Source of the DNA: Bradyrhizobium lablabi
GTDB lineage: Bacteria > Pseudomonadota > Alphaproteobacteria > Rhizobiales > Xanthobacteraceae
Assembly: GCF_018129385.1 (NCBI RefSeq)
Contig: NZ_JAFCLN010000018.1
Span: 62,001-126,000, forward strand
Reading direction: 5' to 3'
DNA: 64,000 nt
Below are positions 8,826 through 18,159 of the stretch, piece by piece (positions within the stretch are counted from its first letter, which is position 1; every line of letters begins with the position of its first letter). Both the position numbers and the translations under genes were made by a program. The notes beneath the pieces are model-generated. The model saw only the letters and a list, made by a program, of their open reading frames with translations, ran no database searches and was not told the DNA's origin.

Positions 8826-9583
8826 CCGTGGCGAAGCCGGACGATAGCGACGCTGTCGCGAAAAAGCGCATCGACGTGCTGCTGGTCGAGCGCGGCCTGT
8901 TCGAAAGCCGGGCGCGAGCGCGCGCCGCGATCGACGCCGGCCTCGTCACCGCCAATGGCCGCCAGATCCTGAAAGCCTCCGAAGTCATTGCGGCCGACGC
9001 CGTGCTCAAGGCCGAGCCCGCCCACCCCTATGTTTCGCGCGGCGGCGTCAAGCTTGCCGGCGCGCTGGAGCAATATCCGATCGAGATCGAAGACCACATC
9101 TGCCTCGACGTCGGCGCGTCCACCGGCGGTTTTACCGAAGTGCTGCTCGCCAATGGTGCCGCGATGGTGTTCGCCATCGACGTCGGGCACGGGCAGTTGC
9201 ATCATTCGCTACAAGGCAATCCAAAAATCGTCTCGATGGAAGAAACCGACATCCGCAAGTTCGAGAACAAGCGCCTGCCGGCGCGGCCGGATGTCGTCGT
9301 GATCGACGTCAGCTTCATCTCGCTGAAGGCTGTGCTGCCAGTCGCGCTGTCGCTGGCCGCCGCGCCGATGAGCCTGCTTGCGCTGATCAAGCCGCAATAC
9401 GAGGCGGAGCGAAAGCATTCGAAGCGCGGCATCATCCGCAACGCGATGGTGCATCAGGAAATCTGCGACGACATCATGGCGTTCGCGGCGTCGCTCGGCT
9501 GCACCGACATGCAGGTATTCCCCTCGTCGATTCCCGGCGGGGACGGCAATATCGAATTCTTTCTCGGCGCGCGCCGTGGCTGA
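8822..9583 (+). CDS. tlyA: TlyA family rRNA 2'-O-methyltransferase/hemolysin-type protein
   Basis: The 253-residue protein has an N-terminal S4 RNA-binding domain (KKRIDVLLVERGLFESRARA, about residues 15-34). An FtsJ-like methyltransferase follows, with motif I LDVGASTGGFTEVLL and VIDVSFISLKAVLP. TlyA homologues 2'-O-methylate cytidines in 16S and 23S rRNA. The likely start is the GTG at 8822, which overlaps the preceding stop as GTGA; a GTG at 8828 is an alternative. The next methyltransferase begins 8 bases before its end, so the three genes look like one transcription unit. Confidence 0.9.
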   Translation: MTVAKPDDSDAVAKKRIDVLLVERGLFESRARARAAIDAGLVTANGRQILKASEVIAADAVLKAEPAHPYVSRGGVKLAGALEQYPIEIEDHICLDVGASTGGFTEVLLANGAAMVFAIDVGHGQLHHSLQGNPKIVSMEETDIRKFENKRLPARPDVVVIDVSFISLKAVLPVALSLAAAPMSLLALIKPQYEAERKHSKRGIIRNAMVHQEICDDIMAFAASLGCTDMQVFPSSIPGGDGNIEFFLGARRG

Positions 9584-10814
9584 AACGCTGCTGATCGACC
9601 ATGTCGGCCATCGCGGCGACGGCGTCGCCATTGCCGGCGGCACCAGCGTGTACGTGCCCTACACGCTTGGCGGCGAGACCGTCGCCGTCGAGACGGTACC
9701 AGGCCATCCCGACCGGCGGCGGCTGGTCCAGGTCGAGCGCGCCAGCACAGAGCGGATCGCGCCGTTCTGTCCGCATTTCGGCGTGTGCGGCGGCTGCGCC
9801 ATCCAGCACTGGGAAGTGGATGCGTATCGCGCCTGGAAGCGCAGCATCGTGATCGAGACGCTGGCGCAGGCCGGCATTGCTTGCGACGTGGCGCCGCTAA
9901 TCGACGCCCATGGCAAAGGCCGCCGCCGCATGACGCTGCATGCGCAGATGGGCACGCACGAAATCCTCAAGGTCGGTTTTGCGGCCGGTGGCTCGCACGA
10001 CATCATCCCCATCGACCGCTGTCCGATCCTCGATCCGGCCTTAAGCGGCGCGATCGAAGCGGCATGGGCCGTCGCCGAACCGCTGATCAGGATGGGCAAG
10101 CCGCTGGACATCCAGGTCACGGCGACCCACGGCGGCCTCGATGTCGATGTGCGCGGCTCGGGTGCGCTCTCGACGGCGCTGATCACCCAACTGTCGGCGA
10201 TTGCGCAAAAGCATCGCCTCGCCCGGCTGACGCGGCATGGCGAACTCGTGCTGATGCGGACACCACCGGTCGTCACCATCGGCAAGGCGCAGGTCACCTT
10301 GCCGCCCGGCTCGTTCCTACAGGCAACGGCGGCCGGCGAGGAAGCGCTGGCCGCGCTGGTGCTGGAGCATTGCAAGCGCGCCAAGCATATCGCCGACCTC
10401 TTCTGCGGCGTCGGCCCGTTCGCGCTGCGGCTGGCGGCGAAATCGAGGATCGCCGCCTTCGACAACGATGCCGGCGCGGTGGCCGCACTCCAGAAGGCGG
10501 CGACCTCCACCTCCGGACTGAAGCCGATCAAGGCCGAGACCCGCGACCTGTTCCGCCGCCCGCTGATGCCGGTCGAACTGCGCGACTACGACACCGTCGT
10601 GTTCGATCCGCCACGCCAGGGCGCGCAGGCGCAGGTGACACAGCTTGCGGCGAGCAAGGTGCCGGTCGTGGTCGCGGTGTCCTGCAACGTCGCGACGTTT
10701 GCGCGCGATGCAAAGATTTTGATCGATGGCGGCTACAAAATCGAGGGCGTCACTCCGGTCGACCAGTTCCGCCACACGCCACATATCGAGTTGGTGGCGC
10801 GATTCTCGCGCTGA
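9576..10814 (+). CDS. TrmA/RumA-type class I SAM-dependent RNA methyltransferase
   Basis: This 412-residue protein starts at a GTG overlapping tlyA by 8 bases. It has an iron-sulfur cluster motif CPHFGVCGGCAIQHW (about residues 68-82) plus a later Cys in DRCPILD, as in RumA/RlmD. The SAM site is HIADLFCGVGPFALRLA (about residues 270-286), and VFDPPRQGAQAQV and VAVSCNVATFARD follow, the latter with the catalytic Cys of 5-methyluridine enzymes. The probable product is m5U in rRNA or tRNA, but the exact site cannot be assigned. Confidence 0.88.
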   Translation: MAETLLIDHVGHRGDGVAIAGGTSVYVPYTLGGETVAVETVPGHPDRRRLVQVERASTERIAPFCPHFGVCGGCAIQHWEVDAYRAWKRSIVIETLAQAGIACDVAPLIDAHGKGRRRMTLHAQMGTHEILKVGFAAGGSHDIIPIDRCPILDPALSGAIEAAWAVAEPLIRMGKPLDIQVTATHGGLDVDVRGSGALSTALITQLSAIAQKHRLARLTRHGELVLMRTPPVVTIGKAQVTLPPGSFLQATAAGEEALAALVLEHCKRAKHIADLFCGVGPFALRLAAKSRIAAFDNDAGAVAALQKAATSTSGLKPIKAETRDLFRRPLMPVELRDYDTVVFDPPRQGAQAQVTQLAASKVPVVVAVSCNVATFARDAKILIDGGYKIEGVTPVDQFRHTPHIELVARFSR

Positions 10815-10827
10815 AATCGAGGCAAGC

Positions 10828-11652
10828 ATGCAGGCCGACCCATTGCTGGAGCGCGTGGTAGCGGCCCTTGCGAAGGTGCCCGGCGTCACGGCGATTGTGC
10901 TCGGCGGCTCGCGGGCCCGCGGGACTGCGCACGTCGCCTCCGATTACGATATCGGCCTTTACTACCGGACGAGCGATCCGCTCGACACCAGGCGGCTGCT
11001 TGAGGCCGCGAAGGGTTTGGCCGACGACGCAGCCGACACGACGGTTACATCCGTCGGCGAATGGGGGCGATGGATCGTCGGAGGGGCCTGGCTATCGATC
11101 GAAGGCCGCAAAGTCGACCTGCTCTACCGGAATATCGATGAGGTGGCGCAGGTAATCGAGGCGTGCCGCTCAGGCCAAATCACGATGGACTACCAACCCG
11201 GACATCCGCACGGATTTTGCTCGGCGATCTGGGCCGGCGAGGCGGCGCTGTGCCGGCCGCTGCACGATCCCCAGGGCGCTGTCGCCGGGTTGAAATCGCT
11301 TGCCCTGCCCTATCCGCCGCCGCTGCGCGAGGCGCTGGTCCGCCGCTTCCAGTGGGAGATCGCGTTCAGCATCGGCAATGCCGAACTCGGCGCTGTCAGG
11401 CTGGATCAAACGCATGTCGCCGGCTGCGTCTACCGGGCGCTGGCCTGCATCGCGCAAGTGCTGTTCGCGCTCAACGAACGCTATCTCATCAACGAGAAAG
11501 GCGCGCTGAGGGAGGCTGCGAAACTGGCACAGACGCTTCCGGAACTGATGGAGCGCGTTGACGACGTCTGGCAATTCGTCGGCGACGGGGACTTTGAAAC
11601 CGCCGTCGCGATCCTGCGCGAGTTGCAGCAGGAACTGGAAACCCTTGCGTGA
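10828..11652 (+). CDS. Nucleotidyltransferase domain-containing protein
   Basis: The 274-residue protein has the polymerase-beta-type nucleotidyltransferase motif GGSRARG (residues 26-32) followed by SDYDIGLYY, with metal-binding Asp39 and Asp41. The ATG at 10828 has GAGGCAAGC just upstream; the earlier frame lies inside the preceding gene. The C-terminal half is helical and resembles aminoglycoside- or kanamycin-nucleotidyltransferase-like proteins and the substrate-binding halves of minimal nucleotidyltransferases. The substrate is unknown. It follows the RNA methyltransferase by 13 bases. Confidence 0.75.
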   Translation: MQADPLLERVVAALAKVPGVTAIVLGGSRARGTAHVASDYDIGLYYRTSDPLDTRRLLEAAKGLADDAADTTVTSVGEWGRWIVGGAWLSIEGRKVDLLYRNIDEVAQVIEACRSGQITMDYQPGHPHGFCSAIWAGEAALCRPLHDPQGAVAGLKSLALPYPPPLREALVRRFQWEIAFSIGNAELGAVRLDQTHVAGCVYRALACIAQVLFALNERYLINEKGALREAAKLAQTLPELMERVDDVWQFVGDGDFETAVAILRELQQELETLA

Positions 11653-11656
11653 GAGG

Positions 11657-12514
11657 CTACCGCCCCCAGCGATCCTGCCAGATCTTCTCGCCGATCATGC
11701 AATTCACCCGCGGCTCCCGGTTCTGCTGCGCGGCGGTCGGCACCACCGGACGATCCGGCGTCTTGCCCGCAACCTCCAGCAGCAGTTTGGTGCGGATCGC
11801 TTCCTTGAATTTCTCGCGCTCCTTGATCGTCACGACGAAGGAGCCGGGACCGCCGATCACGCAATCCTCGTAGTACATATCGAGATTGTCGATATCCATC
11901 GTCGAATAGGACGGCTCCTTCACCATGATCGGCAGACCGTTGATGATGATGCCCTTCTCCAGCGCCGCATCGCGCGCGATGGTCACCGGCGAGCCGTTGT
12001 TGTTGGGACCGTCGCCGGAGATGTCGATCACCCGCCGCAGGCCGCGGTGCTGGTTTTCGTCGAACAGCGGCACTGCGAACTGGATCGCGCCCGAGATCGA
12101 GGTGCGCGAGGCGCGGCGGATCGGCGTCTTCAGGATTTCGGCGGCCACCGCGTCGGCGGACTCAGGGCCGTCGATCACCCGCCAGGGAATGATCAGTTTC
12201 TGGTCGGTGGAGGCGGCCCATTCGAAATAGGTGACCGTGATCTTGCCGTTCGGCCCGGCCTTCAGCGCCTGCAAGAATTCCTTCGAGGTGATCGCCTGCG
12301 CATAACCCTCGCGCTGGATCGCCAGCTCATCCATGTCCATCGAATAGGAAACGTCGACCGCCAGCACCAGCTCGACATCGACTGAAGGATGCTCCTCCTT
12401 CACCAGTTGCGGACCGATCTGGCCCCGGCCGTTGGGCGCGGCAACACCGGCCAGGTCGCCGCCAGCCAGGATGCCGGCGACGAGCACAGCTCCGATCGAG
12501 ACATACCAGCGCAT
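11657..12514 (-). CDS. DUF1194 family secreted VWA-like protein
   Basis: The 285-residue protein begins MRWYVSIGAVLVAGILAG, a signal peptide or membrane anchor. It then has VELVLAVDVSYSMDMDEL, a von Willebrand A-type MIDAS motif (DxSxS) typical of the DUF1194 family. YFEWAASTDQKLIIPWRVI and VIDISGDGPNNNG continue the family pattern. The ATG at 12514 has GGGAGGG about 6 bases upstream and is preferred to the longer frame beginning at 12568. It is convergent with the nucleotidyltransferase gene (4-base gap). VWA-like secreted proteins usually mediate metal-dependent protein contacts; the partner is not known. Confidence 0.8.
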   Translation of the reverse strand: MRWYVSIGAVLVAGILAGGDLAGVAAPNGRGQIGPQLVKEEHPSVDVELVLAVDVSYSMDMDELAIQREGYAQAITSKEFLQALKAGPNGKITVTYFEWAASTDQKLIIPWRVIDGPESADAVAAEILKTPIRRASRTSISGAIQFAVPLFDENQHRGLRRVIDISGDGPNNNGSPVTIARDAALEKGIIINGLPIMVKEPSYSTMDIDNLDMYYEDCVIGGPGSFVVTIKEREKFKEAIRTKLLLEVAGKTPDRPVVPTAAQQNREPRVNCMIGEKIWQDRWGR

Positions 12515-12719
12515 CGCGGCCCTCCCGTTCGTACGATGCGATGGTGACATGCAAATCGCGTCGCGCAAAGCAGGAACATCATTTGCCCTTCACAATTGGG
12601 TTAGGCCGATCCGTAGTTTGCCGGGCCAGCCTTGCGCTGCCGCCGCACACCGATGCCGCAACAAGGCCGGGATTTGAACGCAACCGGCCGCGTGCGCGAC
12701 CAAGGCAAAAGCGCGGCGC

Positions 12720-14054
12720 ATGCCGCTTTTTGGCATGGACATGGCGACGCTTCCGAAAATCCCCGCTGTTGAACACCCGCCGGCCCGGGCGCCCTCGCCG
12801 CTGATGTGGGTGGGTATCATCGCAATCGCCTGCGCTGCCGCTGCGGTGCTGCTGCCGCCGCTGTTGCCGCCCGCGCCGCCGAGCGAGGAGGCAAAATCCG
12901 AGCCGGCGCTGACGCCGGCCGATGTCGGCCCGGTCTGTCTGGAGCTGTCCGAGAACCCGAAGGAATATCTTTCCGGCGAGGAGATGCAGCGCCGTACCGA
13001 GCGGCGCCGCGCCGCCTGCGACATGGCGTTTGCCGTCGCGCCCTACGACCTGACCTTGAAGGTCAAGATGGCGCTCGCCAAGCCCCATGAGCAGCGCCCC
13101 GAAGAACTCGCGATCCTGCGCGAAGCGGCCAGCCAGGGCTCGCCGGAGGCGTATTATCAAATCTACGAGTCGCACAAATCGTGGGACCGCGGCGACCTCG
13201 ACAGGACGCCGCTGGTGCCGCGTGCGGAAGCCGACCACGCGCTGCGCATGGCCGCGCAACTCGGCCATCCCTTTGCGACCCAGATGCTGGCCGTCCTGCT
13301 GGACCGCGGCACCACCGTGAAGCGCGATCCGGACGCGGCGCGCTACTGGGCCGAACGCGCTGTCAACAATCCCGCCAAGGACGCTACCAGAGGCGGGTTG
13401 TTGGAATTGCTCGCCCGCCTGCTGGTGACCTCCGACAAGCCCGAAGAACGCGCCCGCGGCCTCGACCTGCTGGAGCGCTTGAGCAAGGCGGGCGTGTTCG
13501 GTGCCAAGGCCGATCTGGCCGAAGCGATCCGGAAAGAGGACCCGGTGCGCGCCCGCAACCTTCTCGAAGAAGCCCGCCGTCCCGATCCCGGCGGCGCGAT
13601 TCCGCCGCTGGCGGAAATGCTGATCGCGGGCGAAGGCGGCCCTGCCGATCCGAAGCGCGCGCTGTCGCTACTGAAGTCCACCCGCACGGCGCGGGCCGAG
13701 GCCGCACTCGGCCGGCTCCATCTCGAAGGCAGGCTGGTGCCGCACGACGTGCAGGAGGCCGCACGCCGGCTCTTCCTCGGCAGCGCGTGGGACGTTGACG
13801 TGCAGCGCGAGCTTCTCACGATGCTGGCCGAAAATCCGGAAGCCCGGCTCGATTATCCCAAACGCCTGCTCTATTTCGCCGTAGAGGCGGCGGAACTCGA
13901 CGAACCCGGCGCGCTGACCGCGCTGATCAACTTAAAGCTCTCGGACAATGCCCAGTTTCAGGACAAGCCGGGAGCCTGTAAACTGATCGAGACCGCGGTG
14001 TCCCGCGGCGATCAGGCCATGGCGGCACGCCTTCCGGAGTGCCGCAGCGGTTGA
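12720..14054 (+). CDS. Membrane-anchored Sel1/TPR-like repeat protein
   Basis: The 444-residue protein has one transmembrane segment near the N-terminus (about residues 29-47, MWVGIIAIACAAAAVLL) and then a Pro-rich linker. The rest is helical-hairpin repeats of the Sel1 type, for example ALRMAAQLGHPFATQMLAVL followed by DPDAARYWAERA (about residues 177-215) and later degenerate units. Such repeats are protein-interaction scaffolds. ATGs at 12735 and 12741 are alternative starts; no clear ribosome binding site decides. clpS lies 45 bases downstream on the same strand. The cellular partner is unknown. Confidence 0.65.
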   Translation: MPLFGMDMATLPKIPAVEHPPARAPSPLMWVGIIAIACAAAAVLLPPLLPPAPPSEEAKSEPALTPADVGPVCLELSENPKEYLSGEEMQRRTERRRAACDMAFAVAPYDLTLKVKMALAKPHEQRPEELAILREAASQGSPEAYYQIYESHKSWDRGDLDRTPLVPRAEADHALRMAAQLGHPFATQMLAVLLDRGTTVKRDPDAARYWAERAVNNPAKDATRGGLLELLARLLVTSDKPEERARGLDLLERLSKAGVFGAKADLAEAIRKEDPVRARNLLEEARRPDPGGAIPPLAEMLIAGEGGPADPKRALSLLKSTRTARAEAALGRLHLEGRLVPHDVQEAARRLFLGSAWDVDVQRELLTMLAENPEARLDYPKRLLYFAVEAAELDEPGALTALINLKLSDNAQFQDKPGACKLIETAVSRGDQAMAARLPECRSG

Positions 14055-14099
14055 TCGCGGGCTGCGCGGTCTAGGAGCAACCGACCGAGCTTCGCCGAT

Positions 14100-14405
14100 A
14101 TGCCTGAAACCGTCACCAAGCCGAAAACCAAGGTCAAAACCAAGACCGAACGGCCGCGCCTGCACAAGGTGATCCTGATCAACGACGACTACACGCCGCG
14201 CGAATTCGTCGTCACCGTGCTGAAGGGCGAATTCCGCATGACCGAGGACCAGGCCTACAAGGTGATGATCACGGCGCATCAGCGCGGCGTCTGCGTGGTC
14301 GCCGTCTTCACCAAGGATGTCGCCGAGACCAAGGCCACGCGCGCCACCGATGCCGGTCGCGCCAAGGGCTATCCGCTCTTGTTCACGACCGAGCCCGAGG
14401 AATAA
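14100..14405 (+). CDS. clpS: ATP-dependent Clp protease adaptor ClpS
   Basis: This 101-residue protein has the ClpS core: LHKVILINDDYTPREFVVTV (about residues 21-40) with the N-degron pocket residues Asn-Asp-Asp. ITAHQRGVCVVAVFTKDVAETKA (about 60-82) supplies the second half. ClpS delivers proteins with destabilising N-terminal residues to ClpAP. A Lys-rich disordered leader precedes the domain. clpA, often adjacent, is not found next to it here. Confidence 0.93.
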   Translation: MPETVTKPKTKVKTKTERPRLHKVILINDDYTPREFVVTVLKGEFRMTEDQAYKVMITAHQRGVCVVAVFTKDVAETKATRATDAGRAKGYPLLFTTEPEE

Positions 14406-14413
14406 CGGTTGCG

Positions 14414-15562
14414 CTAGAGATACGCGGCCAACCCGCCGCTGGCGTTGGAGCCGAAACTGTTCTGGATCGACGACATCGTGCGGTAGTTTTGCATGATCTT
14501 GTTGGCATAATCGTCGGTGAAGCCGAGCACGCTTCGCTCCTCCGGACTCATCGTCTGATATTGCTGAAGCAGCCCCAGCGTCACGTCCCCTGCGCCGCCG
14601 CCCGAACTCGGATTGAAAGCAGCCAGCAAGCCGCTGCGGGTACGCTGGTTAAGTTCGGCCTTGGCCGCACTCGCTTCAGCCGACGAGAATTTCGCATCGC
14701 TGTTCAATGCCATGATCGCCAGGGTCCGGTTGTCGAAATCGGTGAAATCGGCCTGTTGTCCGGTGGTCCTGCCGCTGTTGAAGACCAGTTCCTTGCCGTT
14801 GTCTTTTGCGCTGCCCGCCTGTGCGTCGAGCATGGCCCGTGCATGGGCGGCGAGCTTGTCCGGACTCGAGCCGGCCGCGGGGGCCGGCGTTTGAACCAAG
14901 GCCTGGCTGAGCAATGCCTTGACGGGGTCGTCCTCATTGCCGGTGTCGGGCGCCTTGCCGAACGACACCCGGGCGACGGCCCAGCCATCCTGCACGGCCT
15001 GTTTCTGGTCCTGCCAGGTCTTGGTCGCCTTCTCGTCGGGGCCCGCCTTGTCGAGATAATCGGACGCCGCTGCATAGAGGCTCGCATAGTCGCCGGTGTG
15101 GCGGGCGATCACGACGTGCGGCGACAGCGCGCTATCGAATCGCGACTGCAAGACTTTTGCGGCGGCGGCCACTTCGTCTTCCGTGAACTGGCCGTTTTTG
15201 TTGTCTGCCACCGCCGACAACGTGGCGCGGGTCTGCCCGGAAAGATCGACGGCGACCTGCCCGTCCAGCATCGCCGATGAAATCCCGAGCGAGGCGTATT
15301 GCTGGTCGAACCATGTCCGTGCGTTTGCCGTCACGGTCGCCAGCGAAAGCACATCGTCCTGCGCCGCCGCGCCGCGCGCGAGGTAGGCTTTTGCCTCTTC
15401 AGACAAGGTGACCGAGGTCGACGCTGACGATGAAACTCCGGCGGCGTTCTCCGCCGATGCCGAAGCGCCTTTCGATGTGCCGTTCCCCGCGCCGTAAGCG
15501 CTGTAGGCATTGCCGGCATAGGCCTGATGAGAAACCGCGTTTGATCCGATCGAAATGGACAC
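14414..15562 (-). CDS. Conserved hypothetical protein, Ala/Ser-rich, function unknown
   Basis: This 382-residue protein begins MSISIGSNAVSHQAYAGNAY and has no signal peptide or membrane segment. The N-terminal 50 residues are low-complexity Ala/Gly/Ser. A motif SVTLSEEAKAYLARG lies at about residues 50-64, and the remainder is predicted helical. I do not recognise a domain. The Ser/Ala-rich start and the lack of a cleavable signal recall proteins exported by flagellar or type I systems, but that is only an impression. It is convergent with clpS, 8 bases away. Confidence 0.6.
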   Translation of the reverse strand: MSISIGSNAVSHQAYAGNAYSAYGAGNGTSKGASASAENAAGVSSSASTSVTLSEEAKAYLARGAAAQDDVLSLATVTANARTWFDQQYASLGISSAMLDGQVAVDLSGQTRATLSAVADNKNGQFTEDEVAAAAKVLQSRFDSALSPHVVIARHTGDYASLYAAASDYLDKAGPDEKATKTWQDQKQAVQDGWAVARVSFGKAPDTGNEDDPVKALLSQALVQTPAPAAGSSPDKLAAHARAMLDAQAGSAKDNGKELVFNSGRTTGQQADFTDFDNRTLAIMALNSDAKFSSAEASAAKAELNQRTRSGLLAAFNPSSGGGAGDVTLGLLQQYQTMSPEERSVLGFTDDYANKIMQNYRTMSSIQNSFGSNASGGLAAYL

Positions 15563-15626
15563 GAGCAGAACCTCGAACCGCGAGGAAAAGGTAAACGACA
15601 GTTAAACAGACATGGTTAACCAATCG

Positions 15627-16829
15627 TTACACTTCGTCCGCCTGGGCGGCCGCGCCCTCCTCCACCAGCCCGAACACCCGCGCGGCCTTCGAAAAGCCGG
15701 CCACCGGAAATTCGCCGAGATCGCTCCAGCCGCCCGGGCAGATGCCGGCAAAGCCTTCGGACGCCACCACGGTGCGATGCAGCTTTCCGGTCAGCTTCTC
15801 CAGCCGCGCCGCCAGATTGATCGCCGGCCCGATGCAGGTGAAGTCGAGCCGGTTGCCGCCGCCGATATTGCCGTAGAGGATTCGCCCAAGGTGGAGCGCG
15901 ACGCCGAAGCGGAAACGCTCGATGCCGCCATTGACCGGATATTGCAGCGCCTCGACGCTGGCGCGGGATTCCCGCGCCGCTTCCAGCACGCGGCTACAGA
16001 CCTGCTGCTCGTCGCCGACATATTCGTCGACCGGAAACACCGCGAGCAGGCCGTCGCCCATGTATTTCAGCACCTCGCCGCCGTGATCGCGGATCGAGGC
16101 GACCTGGCAATCGAAATACTGGTTGAGGATGTCGACCACGGTCTCCGCCGGCAGCCGGTCCGACAGCGCGGTGAAGCCGCGCAGATCCGACAGCCAGATC
16201 GCGGCGTTCATGGTCTCGTTGTGGCCGCGACGGATCTGGCCGCCCATGATCTTTTCGCCGGCACGATTGCCGACATAGGTGTCGAGCAGCATGGTGGCGG
16301 TGCGGCGCAGGCTGACGATCTCGATATAGCGTGCCAGCGGTCTGATGATGGCGCGCAGCGCGGCGAGCTGCTCGTCGGTAAAGCCGCCCGCCTGCCTGGT
16401 GGTCCAGCTCGAGGCATTGACGGCGCCGTCCGTGAACGGCACGGGCAGCGCGACGTAATCGGTGACGCCCTCGGTGCGCAGCTCCGCGACGATCGGAAAA
16501 CGGTCGCTTGCGGGATCGTCCGCGCGGGCGCGCACTTCCAGTCCCTGAGTGAAAACAATCGAGAGCGGGCTCGAGTGAAATCCGGGCGAATCCAGGATGC
16601 CGAAATCGACCGTGCCGATCTCGACTTCGGCGCCGGGCTTCCAGATGAAATTGCGGCCGAAAATCTCGGGATGCAGGGTGCGCACGAACACGCCGACGCG
16701 CCAGAGCGGAATGCCCGCCTTGACCAGCCGCTCGCAGCTCTCCGCCATCGCTTCCGCGGGGTTGGATACCGACCTCGCGCCGTCGATCAGCCAGTCGGAG
16801 AGTTTTTGAAGTTCAACTGCGTCCAGCAT
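15627..16829 (-). CDS. Adenylate/guanylate cyclase (class III) domain protein
   Basis: This 400-residue protein has an N-terminal domain of about 200 residues that looks like a GAF-type sensor and a C-terminal class III cyclase catalytic domain. AAIWLSDLRGFTALSDRLP (about residues 210-228) carries the first metal-binding Asp, and GGEVLKYMGDGLLAVFP (about 249-265) carries the second. NIGGGNRLDFTCIGPAINLAARLE contains the transition-state Asn/Arg region. It should make cAMP (or cGMP) in the cytoplasm in response to an unknown signal. Rhizobia commonly carry many such cyclases. Confidence 0.88.
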   Translation of the reverse strand: MLDAVELQKLSDWLIDGARSVSNPAEAMAESCERLVKAGIPLWRVGVFVRTLHPEIFGRNFIWKPGAEVEIGTVDFGILDSPGFHSSPLSIVFTQGLEVRARADDPASDRFPIVAELRTEGVTDYVALPVPFTDGAVNASSWTTRQAGGFTDEQLAALRAIIRPLARYIEIVSLRRTATMLLDTYVGNRAGEKIMGGQIRRGHNETMNAAIWLSDLRGFTALSDRLPAETVVDILNQYFDCQVASIRDHGGEVLKYMGDGLLAVFPVDEYVGDEQQVCSRVLEAARESRASVEALQYPVNGGIERFRFGVALHLGRILYGNIGGGNRLDFTCIGPAINLAARLEKLTGKLHRTVVASEGFAGICPGGWSDLGEFPVAGFSKAARVFGLVEEGAAAQADEV

Positions 16830-16874
16830 GAAGGCATTAGCGTCGCTACTTGCGACAACGTCAAGACAGCCCCG

Positions 16875-17963
16875 CTAGCCGCCGACCTGCCCGCGATGCC
16901 TGAGCAGGTGATCGGCCAGCACGCACGCCATCATGGCTTCGCCGACCGGCACCGCGCGGATGCCGACGCAGGGATCGTGGCGGCCCTTGGTCATGATGTC
17001 GGTGTCGTGGCCGGAGCGGTCGACGGTTTTCCGCGGCGACAATATCGAGGAGGTCGGCTTCACTGCGAAACGCACCACCACCGGCTGCCCGGTGGAGATG
17101 CCGCCCAGAATGCCGCCGGCATTGTTCGACAGAAAGCGCGTGCCGTTATTGCCGGTGCGCATCTCGTCGGCGTTCTCTTCGCCGGACAATTCCGCCGCGC
17201 CAAAGCCCGCGCCGATCTCGACGCCCTTCACCGCATTGATGCTCATCATCGCCGCCGCCAGATCGCCGTCGAGTTTTGCGTAGATCGGCGCGCCCAGTCC
17301 CGGCGGCACGCCTTCGGCGACTACCTCGATGACGGCGCCGATCGATGAGCCCGCCTTGCGGATGCCGTCGAGATAGCTTTCGAAGAATGCCGCCTTTTCC
17401 TTGTCCGGACAGAAGAACGGATTCCTTGCAATCTCGTCCCAGTCCCACTTGGCGCGGTCGATCTTGTGCGGACCCATCTGCACCAGCGCGCCGCGCACCC
17501 TCACCTCGGGCAGAACTTTTCGCGCGATGGCGCCGGCCGCCACGCGTGTCGCCGTCTCGCGCGCGGAGGAGCGGCCGCCGCCGCGATAATCGCGCAGGCC
17601 GTATTTGGCTTCATAGGTGAAGTCGGCGTGGCCGGGCCGGAACTTGTCCTTGATCTCGGAATAGTCCTTCGAGCGCTGGTCGGTGTTCTCGATCAACAGC
17701 GCGATCGGCGTGCCTGTCGTCACCTGCACGCCGGTCTCCGGGTGGGCCATCACGCCGGACAGGATTTTCACCGCATCCGGCTCCTGCCGCTGCGTGGTGA
17801 AGCGCGACTGGCCGGGACGGCGGCGGTCGAGATCGAGCTGGATGTCCTCGTTGGTCAGGGGGATCAGCGGCGGACAGCCGTCGACCACGCAGCCGATCGC
17901 GATCCCGTGGCTCTCGCCAAAGGTCGTGACGCGGAACATGTGGCCGAAGGTGTTGAAGGACAT
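16875..17963 (-). CDS. aroC: Chorismate synthase
   Basis: This 362-residue enzyme converts 5-enolpyruvylshikimate 3-phosphate to chorismate with reduced FMN, the last common step of aromatic amino-acid synthesis. It shows MFRVTTFGESHGIAIGCVVDG at the N-terminus, GGGRSSARETATRVAAGA in the middle and RSGHDTDIMTKGRHDPC near the C-terminus, all family signatures. The ATG at 17963 (MSFNTFGHMF) is the family start; the longer frame to 18086 runs through non-coding repeat sequence. Length is typical. Confidence 0.97.
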   Translation of the reverse strand: MSFNTFGHMFRVTTFGESHGIAIGCVVDGCPPLIPLTNEDIQLDLDRRRPGQSRFTTQRQEPDAVKILSGVMAHPETGVQVTTGTPIALLIENTDQRSKDYSEIKDKFRPGHADFTYEAKYGLRDYRGGGRSSARETATRVAAGAIARKVLPEVRVRGALVQMGPHKIDRAKWDWDEIARNPFFCPDKEKAAFFESYLDGIRKAGSSIGAVIEVVAEGVPPGLGAPIYAKLDGDLAAAMMSINAVKGVEIGAGFGAAELSGEENADEMRTGNNGTRFLSNNAGGILGGISTGQPVVVRFAVKPTSSILSPRKTVDRSGHDTDIMTKGRHDPCVGIRAVPVGEAMMACVLADHLLRHRGQVGG

Positions 17964-18045
17964 TGGTACTGGTTCGCGCTGATGTTGCTTGTCAACGTTG
18001 GTGGTAACTCGCAACGGTTTGAGGGTCAAATGACCTCTCACCTTC

Positions 18046-18130
18046 GTCATGGCCGGGCTTGTCCCGGCCATCCACGTCTTGGCCACGCGCTCCGAAAGAC
18101 GTGGATGCCCGGGACGAGCCCGGGCACGAC
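18046..18130. repeat. Palindromic intergenic repeat (family A)
   Basis: The element starts GTCATGGCCGGGCTTGTCCC and ends with the matching inverted arm GGGACGAGCCCGGGCACGAC. Inner arms are CATCCACGTCTT and AAGACGTGGATG. It would fold into a long hairpin. A clear relative lies at 23737-23813. Copies of this pattern are frequent in Bradyrhizobium genomes; here it sits upstream of aroC and downstream of the histidine-phosphatase start region. Confidence 0.8.
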
Positions 18131-18159
18131 AGCGCGGTTGGGGCGCACACCGCCTGCCC

